A stretch of DNA of 23,840 bases from JAAAOH01 sp046540795 (GTDB taxonomy: Bacteria > Spirochaetota > Spirochaetia > DSM-27196 > PWMO01), in contig JBKHEN010000028.1 of assembly GCA_046540795.1 (NCBI GenBank), positions 1-23,840 on the forward strand. The letters are read 5' to 3'. The position numbers and the translations under genes are program-made. Below, piece by piece: positions 1 through 7,572 of the stretch. Positions within the stretch are counted from its first letter, which is position 1, and every line of letters begins with the position of its first letter. The notes beneath the pieces were generated by a model. The model did not search any database. It was given only the letters and a program-made list of their open reading frames with translations, and was not told the origin of the DNA.

Positions 1-37
1 CCGAATAGGCCGTTTGAAGCAGGGAAGAGAAAGGGCC

Positions 38-116
38 GGTGCGGCGCCCGGCACCGCGTACAGGGTGCGGCGCCCAGCAGTCGGCGCCGCGTACGGGGTG
101 CGGCGCCCGCTGAGTC
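38..116. repeat. GC-rich short tandem repeat upstream of gdhA
   Basis: The 12-mer GGTGCGGCGCCC occurs three times, at 38-49, 64-75 and 97-108. The last two copies lie in an imperfect tandem unit of 33-34 bp (50-82 and 83-116) that differs at a few positions. The core GGCGCC is itself palindromic. The surrounding 1-187 is extremely GC-rich. Reading frames 1 and 2 happen to be open through it, but the translations are low-complexity Arg/Pro/Ala and I do not support a gene. The stretch could be a remnant or an intergenic repeat family. Confidence 0.7.
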
Positions 117-187
117 GCCGCCTGCCGCCGGTCCCCGCCGCCGCTTCCCCGCGCCGCGCGGTTGCCGATCCCACGCGACGGTGATAC

Positions 188-193
188 GATAAT
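188..193 (+). promoter_or_regulatory. Possible -10 box of gdhA
   Basis: GATAAT at 188-193 matches the sigma-70 -10 consensus at five of six bases and would give a leader of about 30 nt to the ATG at 231. The only TTG-containing -35 candidate, TTGCCG at 162-167, is spaced 20 bp away, which is too long. The call rests on the -10 alone. Confidence 0.3.
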
Positions 194-230
194 CCATCCA
201 TCCTGCATATGTATGAGAGGGAGGCGTCGA

Positions 231-1568
231 ATGTCGTATACCGCGCGCATAATCGAAGAGGCAAAGAGGCGAAACCGCTATGAGCCTGAGTTTCTGCAGG
301 CGGTGGAGGAGGTGCTTTCCACCCTTAGCCCCGTGATCGAGCTGCACCCGGAGTACGAGGAGGCGAAGATCCTCGAACGTATCGTGGAGCCGGAACGGAT
401 CGTTATGTTTCGCGTCCCGTGGGTTGATGATCAGGGCGAGTACCAGATCAATCGCGGATATCGCGTCCAGTTCAACAGCGCCCTCGGCCCCTACAAGGGA
501 GGGCTGCGCTTCCATCCGACGGTGAACGTCAGCATCCTCAAATTTCTCGGCTTCGAGCAGATCTTCAAGAACTCGTTGACCACGCTGCCTCTCGGCGGCG
601 GCAAGGGCGGAAGTGATTTCAACCCCAAGGCAAAGAGCGACAACGAGATCATGCGGTTCTGCCAGTCGTTCATGACCGAGCTCTTCCGGCATATCGGAAG
701 CGACACCGACATCCCCGCCGGAGATATCGGGGTCGGGGCTCGAGAGATCGGTTACATGTTCGGGCAGTACAAGCGTCTGCGCAACGAGTTTTCCGGCGCC
801 ATGACCGGCAAGGCGCTGAACTGGGGCGGCTCGCTCGTCCGCCCGGAGGCGACGGGCTACGGTGCGGTCTACTTTGCGCAGGAGATGCTCGCCGGTCGGG
901 GAGAGAGCCTGGAGGGCAAGACCTGCGTGGTGAGCGGGGCGGGAAACGTTGCGCAGTATGCGGTCCGCAAGCTCATCGAGGTCGGGGCCAAGCCGGTGAC
1001 CATGAGCGACTCCAACGGTTACATCTACGACCCCGACGGCATCGACCTGGAGAAGCTCGAGTACGTCATGGAGCTCAAGAACATCCGGCGCGGCAGGATC
1101 CGAGAGTATGCCGAGGAGTACAAAGTCGAATACTTCGAGGACGAGCGCCCGTGGGGTGTGCCCTGCGACGCCGCGTTCCCCTGCGCCACGCAGAACGAGC
1201 TCGAGAAGACCGACGCCGAGAGCCTGGTGGCAAACGGATGCAGTCTCGTCAGCGAGGGGGCGAATATGCCCTCGACCCCCGGGGCGGTCGATTTGTTTCT
1301 GAAGAAGGGACTGCTGTTCGGTCCGGGGAAGGCCGCGAACGCCGGGGGCGTGGCAACGAGCGGGCTGGAAATGAGTCAGAACTCCCTGCGCATCCCCTGG
1401 ACCTTCGACGAGGTGGACACGCGGCTGCAGGAAATCATGCACCGCATCTACGAGGCCACCCGGGAGGCTGCGGAGAAGTACGCCGAGCGGGAAAACTTTG
1501 TAGCCGGCGCGAACATTGCAGGGTTTGTGAAGGTGGCCGATTCGATGCTCGATCAGGGGCTGGTGTAG
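231..1568 (+). CDS. gdhA: NADP-type glutamate dehydrogenase
   Basis: Catalyses reductive amination of 2-oxoglutarate with ammonium, or the reverse, in the cytoplasm, linking glutamate to central metabolism. The 445-residue product has the usual length of hexameric class I bacterial GDH. The glutamate/catalytic lysine motif PLGGGKGGSDF lies near residue 105 and PAGDIGVGAREIGYM near 165. The Rossmann turn VSGAGNVAQYA is followed by SDSNG, where NAD-specific clostridial enzymes have a different sequence, so NADP(H) use is favoured (inference). The frame is open from an ATG at 162, but the ATG at 231 has GAGAGGGAGG (215-224) just upstream and gives the family's usual N-terminus, so I chose it. 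The gene stands alone and faces alanine dehydrogenase tail to tail; together the two could shuttle amino groups between alanine and glutamate. Confidence 0.96.
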   Translation: MSYTARIIEEAKRRNRYEPEFLQAVEEVLSTLSPVIELHPEYEEAKILERIVEPERIVMFRVPWVDDQGEYQINRGYRVQFNSALGPYKGGLRFHPTVNVSILKFLGFEQIFKNSLTTLPLGGGKGGSDFNPKAKSDNEIMRFCQSFMTELFRHIGSDTDIPAGDIGVGAREIGYMFGQYKRLRNEFSGAMTGKALNWGGSLVRPEATGYGAVYFAQEMLAGRGESLEGKTCVVSGAGNVAQYAVRKLIEVGAKPVTMSDSNGYIYDPDGIDLEKLEYVMELKNIRRGRIREYAEEYKVEYFEDERPWGVPCDAAFPCATQNELEKTDAESLVANGCSLVSEGANMPSTPGAVDLFLKKGLLFGPGKAANAGGVATSGLEMSQNSLRIPWTFDEVDTRLQEIMHRIYEATREAAEKYAERENFVAGANIAGFVKVADSMLDQGLV

Positions 1569-1621
1569 CCGGGGCCGACTCGGGTGCGCCGCCGCAGACG
1601 CGAAAGTCTTCCGCCGTCCGG

Positions 1622-1648
1622 GGTGCCCGGGCCTGTCGGCCGGGCACC
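1622..1648. terminator. Hairpin between convergent gdhA and ald
   Basis: GGTGCCCGGGCC pairs with GGCCGGGCACC around a TGTC loop, with one bulged G. It sits 54 bp after the gdhA stop and 19 bp past the ald stop. There is no clear T-run on either side, so a bidirectional terminator is likely by position rather than proven by sequence. Confidence 0.5.
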
Positions 1649-1666
1649 ATTCGGGCGGCGACGGGA

Positions 1667-2794
1667 CTAGAGCCTGGCGTTGGGAATGACGGTATCCACT
1701 GAGGTGTAGCTCATGCCGAAGGCCTCGGCAACGGCTTCGTAGGTGAGCTTTCCCCCGTAGGTGTTCACACCGCGGGCAATGACCGGGTCCATCTGACAGG
1801 CGGCCTCGAGGCCGTGCTCGGCGATCTCAAGGCCATAGGGCAGTGTCGCCGTGTTGAGGGCTAGTGTAGAGGTCCGGGAAACCGCGCCGGGCATGTTTGC
1901 CACGCAGTAGTGAACAACGTCGTCAACGACGTAAATCGGCTCGTCGTGAGTGGTCGGCTTGGTGGTTTCGATGCATCCGCCCTGGTCGACGGCGACGTCC
2001 ACGATGACCGAGCCGCGCTTCATGTCCTTGAGCTGCTTACGGGTGATCAGGTGCGGCGCTTTGGCCCCATGTATGAGTACGGCGCCGACGATGAGGTCGC
2101 TCTCTTCGACGACGTGCTCGAGGTGAGCCTTGCTGCTGTACAGTGTGGTAATGCGCCCTGAGAATATGTCGTCGAGATACTCGAGTCGGTCCATGTTGAC
2201 GTCGAGGACGGTAACCTGTGCCCCGAGCCCGACGGCCATCTTAGCCGCATTGGTGCCTACGACACCGCCGCCGAGAATGGCGACCTTCCCTTTCTCCGTG
2301 CCGGGGACGCCACCGAGAAGCACTCCGCGTCCTCCGGTAGGCCGCTCGAGGAACTTCGCGCCCTCCTGAATGCTCATGCGGCCGGCAATCTCGCTCATCG
2401 GCCGAAGAAGCGGCAGCGCGCCGGTGTCGGTCTCCATGGTCTCATAGGCCACACCCTTGACGCCACGTTTGACGAGCTCTTCGGTGAGGGTGCGGTCCGC
2501 CGCGAGGTGAAGAAACGTGTAGAGGATCTGCCCGTCACGGAAAAGATCGTACTCTTCCGGCTGTGGCTCTTTGACTTTGCAGATCATCTCCGCGCGCTCG
2601 AAGATCTCACGGGCCGATCCCAGGATCTGTGCGCCGGCGTTCTCGTACTCCTTATCGTCGAACCCGGCCTCGACCCCGGCATTCTGCTCAACAATCACCG
2701 TGTGCCCGGCCGCGGCGTATGCCTTGGCACCCGCCGGTGTGCAGCCGACACGGTACTCCTTCTTCTTGATTTCTTTTGGTATTCCGACGGTCAT
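1667..2794 (-). CDS. ald: Alanine dehydrogenase
   Basis: NAD-dependent oxidative deamination of L-alanine to pyruvate and ammonium, or the reverse, in the cytoplasm. At 375 residues it is the normal length. It starts MTVGIPKEIKKKEYRV, typical of the family. Lys75 in KVKEP and His96 in TFLHLA sit exactly at the substrate/catalytic positions known for this enzyme. The NAD fold shows GGGVVGTNAAKMA (about residues 174-186) and LDVNMDRL, with VDVAVDQGGCIETT near 268. The start has a GGAGG (complement of 2801-2805). A promoter-like TTGACG-17-GACAAT (complement of 2835-2840 and 2812-2817) lies upstream, but it would place transcription start almost on the ribosome site, so it is weak. With two alanine/glycine symporters nearby, alanine catabolism is the likely role; alanine synthesis as an electron sink is the alternative. 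Confidence 0.97.
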   Translation of the reverse strand: MTVGIPKEIKKKEYRVGCTPAGAKAYAAAGHTVIVEQNAGVEAGFDDKEYENAGAQILGSAREIFERAEMICKVKEPQPEEYDLFRDGQILYTFLHLAADRTLTEELVKRGVKGVAYETMETDTGALPLLRPMSEIAGRMSIQEGAKFLERPTGGRGVLLGGVPGTEKGKVAILGGGVVGTNAAKMAVGLGAQVTVLDVNMDRLEYLDDIFSGRITTLYSSKAHLEHVVEESDLIVGAVLIHGAKAPHLITRKQLKDMKRGSVIVDVAVDQGGCIETTKPTTHDEPIYVVDDVVHYCVANMPGAVSRTSTLALNTATLPYGLEIAEHGLEAACQMDPVIARGVNTYGGKLTYEAVAEAFGMSYTSVDTVIPNARL

Positions 2795-2967
2795 GGTTTG
2801 CCTCCACGACCATTGTCTTACGAGTTTCGCTGGTCGTCAACGAGTTCCCGAATTTCGTCGTTGGATACCTCATGAACTACGAATTACTTTCTCAGCGCTC
2901 GGACGAATTGCGGAAAACCGGCGCTGTGCGGGGCAGAACACTCGTCCATACGGTAGCGAGGTTAGCG

Positions 2968-3351
2968 CTATTCGCATTCGTCACCAATGGAGAACTTCTC
3001 CGGATCGAAGCGATCACCGCCGAGCCACAGATCGATCTGTGTCCCGTGCTCGATACTTCGGACGCTTGCTCCCTTGATCTGCCACCCGATGAGGTCGAGT
3101 CGGGCGGCGCCGAGGGTGTCGAAGCCCGCCAGCGACCCGTAGTAACCGGCCAGCTCCGGCCGTCCGGGCACGTCGAGGGAGCGCCTGATGGATTCGAGCT
3201 CTTCCTCGCTGCGGTTGGTGTCGTCGAAGGCCGAGAGATGCACGCCGTCCTCCTCCTGATGAATGGAGATGACCATGCGGTGCGGGTCCGCGTCGAGGTA
3301 GAAGTGTGCAACTTCACTTATAAGGTGCAGGAGAAACTCGGTCCGTTTCAT
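2968..3351 (-). CDS. Small protein of unknown function, last gene of the alr operon
   Basis: A 127-residue product that I do not recognise. It is soluble, acidic, and has no signal peptide or membrane segment. An N-terminal helix (MKRTEFLLHLISEVAHFYLD) is followed by what look like alternating beta strands (MVISIHQEEDGVHLSAFDD) and a Gly-rich middle (ELAGYYGSLAG), ending in GTQIDLWLGG and an acidic tail. The frame is open further upstream, but the ATG at 3351 is preceded by AAGGAAGGGAG and removes an unlikely basic leader. It overlaps the last 38 bp of the DUF1576 gene, so translation is probably coupled. The strand pattern loosely recalls small GHKL-like or regulatory folds, but no N-box or other signature is present. 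Confidence 0.75.
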   Translation of the reverse strand: MKRTEFLLHLISEVAHFYLDADPHRMVISIHQEEDGVHLSAFDDTNRSEEELESIRRSLDVPGRPELAGYYGSLAGFDTLGAARLDLIGWQIKGASVRSIEHGTQIDLWLGGDRFDPEKFSIGDECE

Positions 3352-4633
3352 GCTCCCTTCCTTTCTCGATTGTTGACGTATCGTCCTTTCCGGCAGCCTT
3401 GACAACCCGTGTGGTGAACGGAGTCTCGCGCGAGGTGCGAAACCACTCGATGATTGCCACCATGAAGGTGGCGGTCAATCCGCCGGCAAAGCCGTTGTTG
3501 TAGAGGTTGATGCCGAGATGCCAGGCGGCGGTGCGCTCCACCATGGCGAGATGAAGGAACCCGGCGACTACACCCGCTTTCCACCCGAACTCCCCGGCAA
3601 GGGGCGCCAGGGTCAGACAGAATAAGGCCGCAAGGACGGGGCCCGCCGTCGCAAGGTCTTTCCCGAACACAAGTGTGGCCATCACTACGCCTGCCATCAC
3701 GGGCCATCCGTTACGCGGATGCTTGCCGAACGATGCAAAACCGAAGGCCGTAAGGATTCCGCCGAGGACGGGACCGTTGAGCGGGGCCGATACGAGGAGA
3801 ACGTACGCCCAGGTGAGATACCCCACGAGCGCCATGTTGAGAAGGGCGCCGGAGGGCCCGACCTGGGAAACGAAGTCCGTCGGCAGTCGGCCGCTCAACC
3901 GCAGGATGGCCGCGAACTCCCGGAGACTCCGGCCGGGGCCGCCGACGAGCGCGGCGGCCAGGAACAGCGTCGACAACGCCGGGATGAGTAGCACGAGTAT
4001 CGTAGAGGGGTTTGAGTTCCACACCACCGGTGCCGACAGTGGGCGTCCCGCGGCGGTCAGCAGTGAGGCGGCGAAGAGCCCGATAAATCCGGCCGTGAGG
4101 CCGATATTGTACAGGTTGTAGCCCTGGTGTAGGCGCAGCATTGCCATCGCCACCGGCGGCAGGAGGATTCCCGCCGCGAGCCCGCCGCATAGCGCAACCG
4201 GGAGGGCGGGACCCGTCGCCATCCCGGCTTCCACGGCAAGCGCCGTAATCAGCGGGCCGAGAGCCGTCCCGTAGAGGGCCATGAGAATGTAATCGCGGTA
4301 GGTCTTGCGGGCGATACGAGCCGAGATGTAGACGCCCGCGAGAATGGGAAGGATGTTCACGATCGTCTTGCCGAACAGGCCGAAGCCCAGCATGGTGAAT
4401 ACCGCCGCTATCGTCGGCCCCGATAGGCGCACCGCCGTGATTCGCACTACGAATAGCCCGATTGCCGCTACCAGAGCCGCATTGACCAGTGCGGCTCCGT
4501 CACCGCCCACGAGGGTGAAATCATTGATCAGACGGGCGGGGTGGCGCTGGATCTCCAGAAGCCCCACCCAGACGTCTCCCGGGCCTTGCACGATGATACC
4601 GGCGGCGGCAACGCCGAGGAGTGCCGACCCCAC
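3314..4633 (-). CDS. DUF1576 family multi-pass membrane protein
   Basis: A polytopic inner-membrane protein with roughly ten to twelve hydrophobic segments, matching the DUF1576 family as I remember it: VGGDGAALVNAALVA near residue 43, FGKTIVNILPILAGVY near 90, and a second-half echo FGKHPRNGWPVMAGVV and LGINLYNNGFAGGLTA. The two halves look related (FGK..N..P..AG in each; GYNLYNIGLTAGFIG against GINLYNNGFAGG), suggesting an internal duplication as in many transporters. Function is unknown. It follows alr by a few bases, so a role linked to D-alanine, alanine or envelope metabolism is possible but inferred. The GTG at 4633 used here lacks a ribosome site. A CTG at 4666, 9 nt after AGGAG, is in frame and may be the true start, adding 11 residues. 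The product would be 439 or 450 residues. Confidence 0.85.
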   Translation of the reverse strand: MGSALLGVAAAGIIVQGPGDVWVGLLEIQRHPARLINDFTLVGGDGAALVNAALVAAIGLFVVRITAVRLSGPTIAAVFTMLGFGLFGKTIVNILPILAGVYISARIARKTYRDYILMALYGTALGPLITALAVEAGMATGPALPVALCGGLAAGILLPPVAMAMLRLHQGYNLYNIGLTAGFIGLFAASLLTAAGRPLSAPVVWNSNPSTILVLLIPALSTLFLAAALVGGPGRSLREFAAILRLSGRLPTDFVSQVGPSGALLNMALVGYLTWAYVLLVSAPLNGPVLGGILTAFGFASFGKHPRNGWPVMAGVVMATLVFGKDLATAGPVLAALFCLTLAPLAGEFGWKAGVVAGFLHLAMVERTAAWHLGINLYNNGFAGGLTATFMVAIIEWFRTSRETPFTTRVVKAAGKDDTSTIEKGREHETDRVSPAPYK

Positions 4634-4680
4634 CAGCCAATACAGGTTGCGTTGTTCGTGTTCCAGTGTGGTACGCTCCT

Positions 4681-5835
4681 TTACTCGTCCCTATACACCC
4701 GCGGGACCCGCGCGCCGACGGCGCAGGTAACCTCGTAGGGAATGGTGCCGGTGAGATCGGCGATCTCCTCGCCCGAGGGGCCACGGGGGTCGGGGCCGAA
4801 GAGCACGACCTTGTCGTATTTCCGCGCACGACTTTCGGGGCCGAGATCGATCATGAACTGATCCATACACACCCTTCCGGCCACCGCCGCACGGCGCACG
4901 CTTGCGCCTTCTCCCTCGAAGACCAGGACCTCGGCCTGGTTGGAGAGCAATCGGTTGAATCCGTCGGCGTAGCCGGCCGGGACGGTACCGATGACCGTGC
5001 GGCGAGACGCCCGATATGTGCGCCCGTAGGATACCGACGTACCCGGTTCGACCGTCTTGATGAAGACGATGCGGGATTCGAATTGCATGACCGGACGCAA
5101 ATCCAGAATGCGCTCCTGGTCATGAGAGGGATAGTATCCGTAGGTTGCAATTCCGGGGCGCACCATGTCGAAGTAGGCGGCAGGGTAGGCTATGACCGCG
5201 CCGGAGTTCGCCGCGTGGACCACGCCCTCGGTGATACCGGCTTCCCGAATGCCCTTCACGGTCCGACCGAATACGTCGATCTGATGCTCGGTAAAGCTGC
5301 GGTCGGCGGCGTCGGCGATGGGAAAGTGCGTGGCGATTCCGGCGAGCTCGAGGTTCGGGTTGGAGCTGATCCGCCCTGCAAGGCTCACCGCTTCGTCCGG
5401 GCGGCAGCCGATGCGACCCATGCCGGTGTCGATCTTCAGATGGATCCGAGCAGTCGTGCCTACCCGTTCGGCGGCCGCGGCGAGCCGGTCGCAGTACTCC
5501 TCATCCGCCACGAAGGGGCTGATCCCGGTGCGGCAGACCTCCTCCACCTCCTCGGGCAGGGGCAAGCTGTAGAGGAGGATCGGTGCGGTGATCCCGGCCT
5601 CCCGCAACCGGACGGCCTCATCAACCGTAGCGACGCCGAGGTGTTCCGCGCCTTCCTCGAGGGCTACGCGTGCGAGAGCCGTGGCCCCGTGACCATAGGC
5701 GTCCGCCTTTACGGCCACGCACATGCCCGGTACGGGACGCCCCCGAGGCCGGTCGGCCTGTTGCAGGCGCTCTTTGATGACGCGGAGGTTATGCCGGTAG
5801 TTTCCGAGGTCGATAATTGCTCGTGTGGCCCGCAT
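4681..5835 (-). CDS. alr: Alanine racemase
   Basis: PLP enzyme interconverting L- and D-alanine, supplying D-alanine for peptidoglycan. At 384 residues it has normal length and domain order: an N-terminal TIM barrel with the PLP-binding lysine, Lys43 in AVKADAYGHGA; the middle motifs HLKIDTGMGRIG and HAANSGA; and a C-terminal beta domain starting near SVSYGRTY, whose Tyr270 is the second catalytic base. CMDQFMIDLG and AYGD-type variants near the C-terminus complete the family picture. The stop TAA overlaps the ribosome site of the DUF1576 gene, so the genes form an operon. No Shine-Dalgarno precedes the ATG; instead a -10-like TAGTAT ends 6 nt before it, suggesting a leaderless mRNA. It diverges from the AGCS symporter. 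Confidence 0.96.
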   Translation of the reverse strand: MRATRAIIDLGNYRHNLRVIKERLQQADRPRGRPVPGMCVAVKADAYGHGATALARVALEEGAEHLGVATVDEAVRLREAGITAPILLYSLPLPEEVEEVCRTGISPFVADEEYCDRLAAAAERVGTTARIHLKIDTGMGRIGCRPDEAVSLAGRISSNPNLELAGIATHFPIADAADRSFTEHQIDVFGRTVKGIREAGITEGVVHAANSGAVIAYPAAYFDMVRPGIATYGYYPSHDQERILDLRPVMQFESRIVFIKTVEPGTSVSYGRTYRASRRTVIGTVPAGYADGFNRLLSNQAEVLVFEGEGASVRRAAVAGRVCMDQFMIDLGPESRARKYDKVVLFGPDPRGPSGEEIADLTGTIPYEVTCAVGARVPRVYRDE

Positions 5836-5841
5836 GTGCCC

Positions 5842-5870
5842 ATACTAAGGCGAATTCGCGCCCGACACAA
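5842..5870 (-). promoter_or_regulatory. Possible promoter giving a leaderless alr transcript
   Basis: On the minus strand TTGTGT, 17 bp, TAGTAT and then GGGCAC lead directly to the ATG of alr. TAGTAT keeps four of six -10 consensus bases, and TTGTGT keeps the TTG of the -35 box. A start of transcription 7 nt after the -10 box would fall on the A of the ATG. This fits the absence of any ribosome site for alr. Confidence 0.4.
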
Positions 5871-5960
5871 GAAAGGATCGGTCAACAACTGAGATTGGGA
5901 AGATTTCTTGCTTGCGCGCGGCGGAGAACGCGCTTATCATGACTGTATAGCATAACTTGA

Positions 5961-6131
5961 AATGGATAAAAGGAGGTGAAGCTTTGTTCTAGAGTCCGGA
6001 GCACAAAGCATCCTGCTCTGCAGGACGGTTGGATGAGACTCCCGCCGGGGCGGATGTAGGTAGAGTGAGTGGCGGTTGTCCCGGATACGGGGACCACCGC
6101 CGATGGTAGGTCGAATCCACCAGCAAAGGAG
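5961..6131 (+). promoter_or_regulatory. Structured 5' leader of the first AGCS symporter (unassigned cis-regulatory RNA candidate)
   Basis: The 302 bp between alr and the symporter hold no convincing gene, but about 160 nt before the ATG can fold into several clean stems. GCTTTGT (5981-5987) pairs with ACAAAGC (6003-6009). TCCTGC (6011-6016) pairs with GCAGGA (6020-6025). GGCGGT (6071-6076) pairs with ACCGCC (6096-6101) and encloses GTCCC (6078-6082) with GGGAC (6090-6094). A strong AGGAGG lies at 5971-5976, far upstream of the coding start, and the functional ribosome site AAAGGAG is at 6125-6131. I could not match it to the glycine, lysine, SAM, TPP, FMN, cobalamin, fluoride or c-di-GMP riboswitch signatures I know. 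Confidence 0.5.
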
Positions 6132-6137
6132 TGAGAG

Positions 6138-7517
6138 ATGGAAGCAATCGAGACAGCAGTTGAGGCTGCAGGGTCGTTTGCGTGGGGACCGGTAATCATC
6201 GCGATTCTGTTTATCGCCGGCATCACGTTGACGATCGGAACAAAGATCGTTCAGTACCGCAGGATCGGCAAAGCATTCAAGTACCTCTTCTCCAAGGACG
6301 TAACCGGAGAGGGGGATATCAAGCCCTTTGCCGCGCTGATGACTACCCTGTCGGCCACGATCGGCACGGGGAACATCGGCGGTGTCGCGACTGCGATTGC
6401 AGCAGGCGGTCCGGGCGCCGTGTTCTGGATGTGGGTCACTGCGGTGTTCGGAGGCGCGATCAAGTTTTCGGAGGCGGTGCTCGCCGTCAGATACCGAACG
6501 ACCGATGAGTTCGGCGAGAAATCGGGCGGTCCGATGTACTACGCCAGCGTCGGTATGGAGGAGCGCTACGGCGGAAACTGGAAATGGCTCGGTTGGCTCT
6601 TTGCCCTGTTCGCCTTTGTCGCCTCTTTCGGCATCGGGAACATGACGCAGAGTAACGCCATCGCTGACTCATTGAACGAGGCGACGGCACTGCCCCACTG
6701 GATCGCGGGCCTCGTCGTGGCCGTCCTGGTGAGCCTGGTCATCATCGGCGGCATCAAGCGTATCGCGTCGGTGGCCGAGCGGCTCGTGCCCTTCATGGCG
6801 GTTGTCTACGTCGTAGGCTCCCTGTGGGTCATCTTTGCCAACATCGAGTTCCTGCCGCGGGCGTTCGGCTGGATCTTCGGGAACGCATTCAACGGACAAG
6901 CGGTTGCCGGTGGCTTCCTCGGCGCGGTCGTTCGCTACGGTGTGGCCCGGGGCGTGTTCTCGAATGAGGCCGGCCTCGGTAGTGCGCCGATTGCGCACGC
7001 CGCCGCTCAGACGGAGGATCCGGTGCGCCAGGGTCTGATTGCCTCGCTCGGATCGTTCATCGACACCATTGTCGTGTGTTCGATGACGGCGCTCGTCATC
7101 TTCATTTCGCCGGTGATCACCATGGGCTCCGACGGCATGATGGAGGTCATGGACGATCTCGACGGCGCGGCGCTTACCGCCCGGGCCTACGATCTGGCGC
7201 TGCCGGTAGCCGGTCAGTACATCGTTGCCTTCGGCTTGCTGCTGTTTGCCTACACCACGATTCTCACGTGGTACTACTATGGGTACAAGTCGCTTGAGTA
7301 CATTACGGGTCCGAAAATCGCCGTGTACTACAAGTACCTTTTTATTGTGCTGGTCTTCTTGGGCTCCATCGCTTCTCTCGATTTCGTGTGGAACCTCTCC
7401 GACGCGTTTAACGGTCTGATGATTCTGCCGAACCTCGTTGCACTGGTCGGGTTGAGTGGTGTGGTCTTCAAGATGCTCAAGGATTACGAAGACAAGTACT
7501 TCCGCAAGCAGATCTAG
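6138..7517 (+). CDS. AGCS family Na+:alanine/glycine symporter (first copy)
   Basis: Imports alanine and/or glycine with sodium across the inner membrane. At 459 residues with about ten to eleven hydrophobic helices it is full length. The AGCS signature GGPGAVFWMW is at residues 90-99, preceded by TLSATIGTGNIGGVATAIAAG, the unwound substrate/sodium-binding region of the first core helix. Another family block is RGVFSNEAGLGSAPIAHAAAQT near residue 275. The ATG at 6138 follows AAAGGAG by 6 nt. The gene is monocistronic between a long structured leader and a strong terminator, so it probably has its own regulation. The neighbouring alr and ald suggest alanine as substrate (inference); glycine is equally possible with the gcv genes downstream. 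It is a distant paralogue of the symporter at 16614-17993. Confidence 0.95.
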   Translation: MEAIETAVEAAGSFAWGPVIIAILFIAGITLTIGTKIVQYRRIGKAFKYLFSKDVTGEGDIKPFAALMTTLSATIGTGNIGGVATAIAAGGPGAVFWMWVTAVFGGAIKFSEAVLAVRYRTTDEFGEKSGGPMYYASVGMEERYGGNWKWLGWLFALFAFVASFGIGNMTQSNAIADSLNEATALPHWIAGLVVAVLVSLVIIGGIKRIASVAERLVPFMAVVYVVGSLWVIFANIEFLPRAFGWIFGNAFNGQAVAGGFLGAVVRYGVARGVFSNEAGLGSAPIAHAAAQTEDPVRQGLIASLGSFIDTIVVCSMTALVIFISPVITMGSDGMMEVMDDLDGAALTARAYDLALPVAGQYIVAFGLLLFAYTTILTWYYYGYKSLEYITGPKIAVYYKYLFIVLVFLGSIASLDFVWNLSDAFNGLMILPNLVALVGLSGVVFKMLKDYEDKYFRKQI

Positions 7518-7572
7518 CGAAGGCCGGCGCGAGCGCGGTCAAGGCGGCTCGCGTTGTTCTCAAGACACACTG

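Noticed and set aside
1..187. End of a protein-coding gene entering the window
   Set aside because: Two frames are open, but both read as Arg/Pro/Ala low-complexity from GC-rich repeats, without recognisable domains.
1151..1702. A 183-codon frame inside and beyond gdhA
   Set aside because: Out-of-frame shadow of gdhA; Arg-rich and crossing the intergenic hairpin.
2835..2840. TTGACG as a -35 box for ald
   Set aside because: The matching GACAAT box would start transcription on the ribosome site, so I did not list it as a feature.
4621..5892. A 423-codon open frame on the + strand opposite alr
   Set aside because: It lies antisense to a clear alanine racemase, and its translation is an His/Asp/Gly-rich shadow typical of high-GC genes with no family features.
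5976..6059. A 26-codon frame starting GTG at 5976 in the AGCS leader
   Set aside because: The GTG overlaps the ribosome site with no spacing, and the sequence is better explained by RNA stems.
5961..6131. Glycine, lysine or c-di-GMP riboswitch in the AGCS leader
   Set aside because: The conserved cores of these aptamers are not present. Short shared strings such as GTAGGTAG and CCGATGG occur, but not in the required arrangement, so I left it unassigned.
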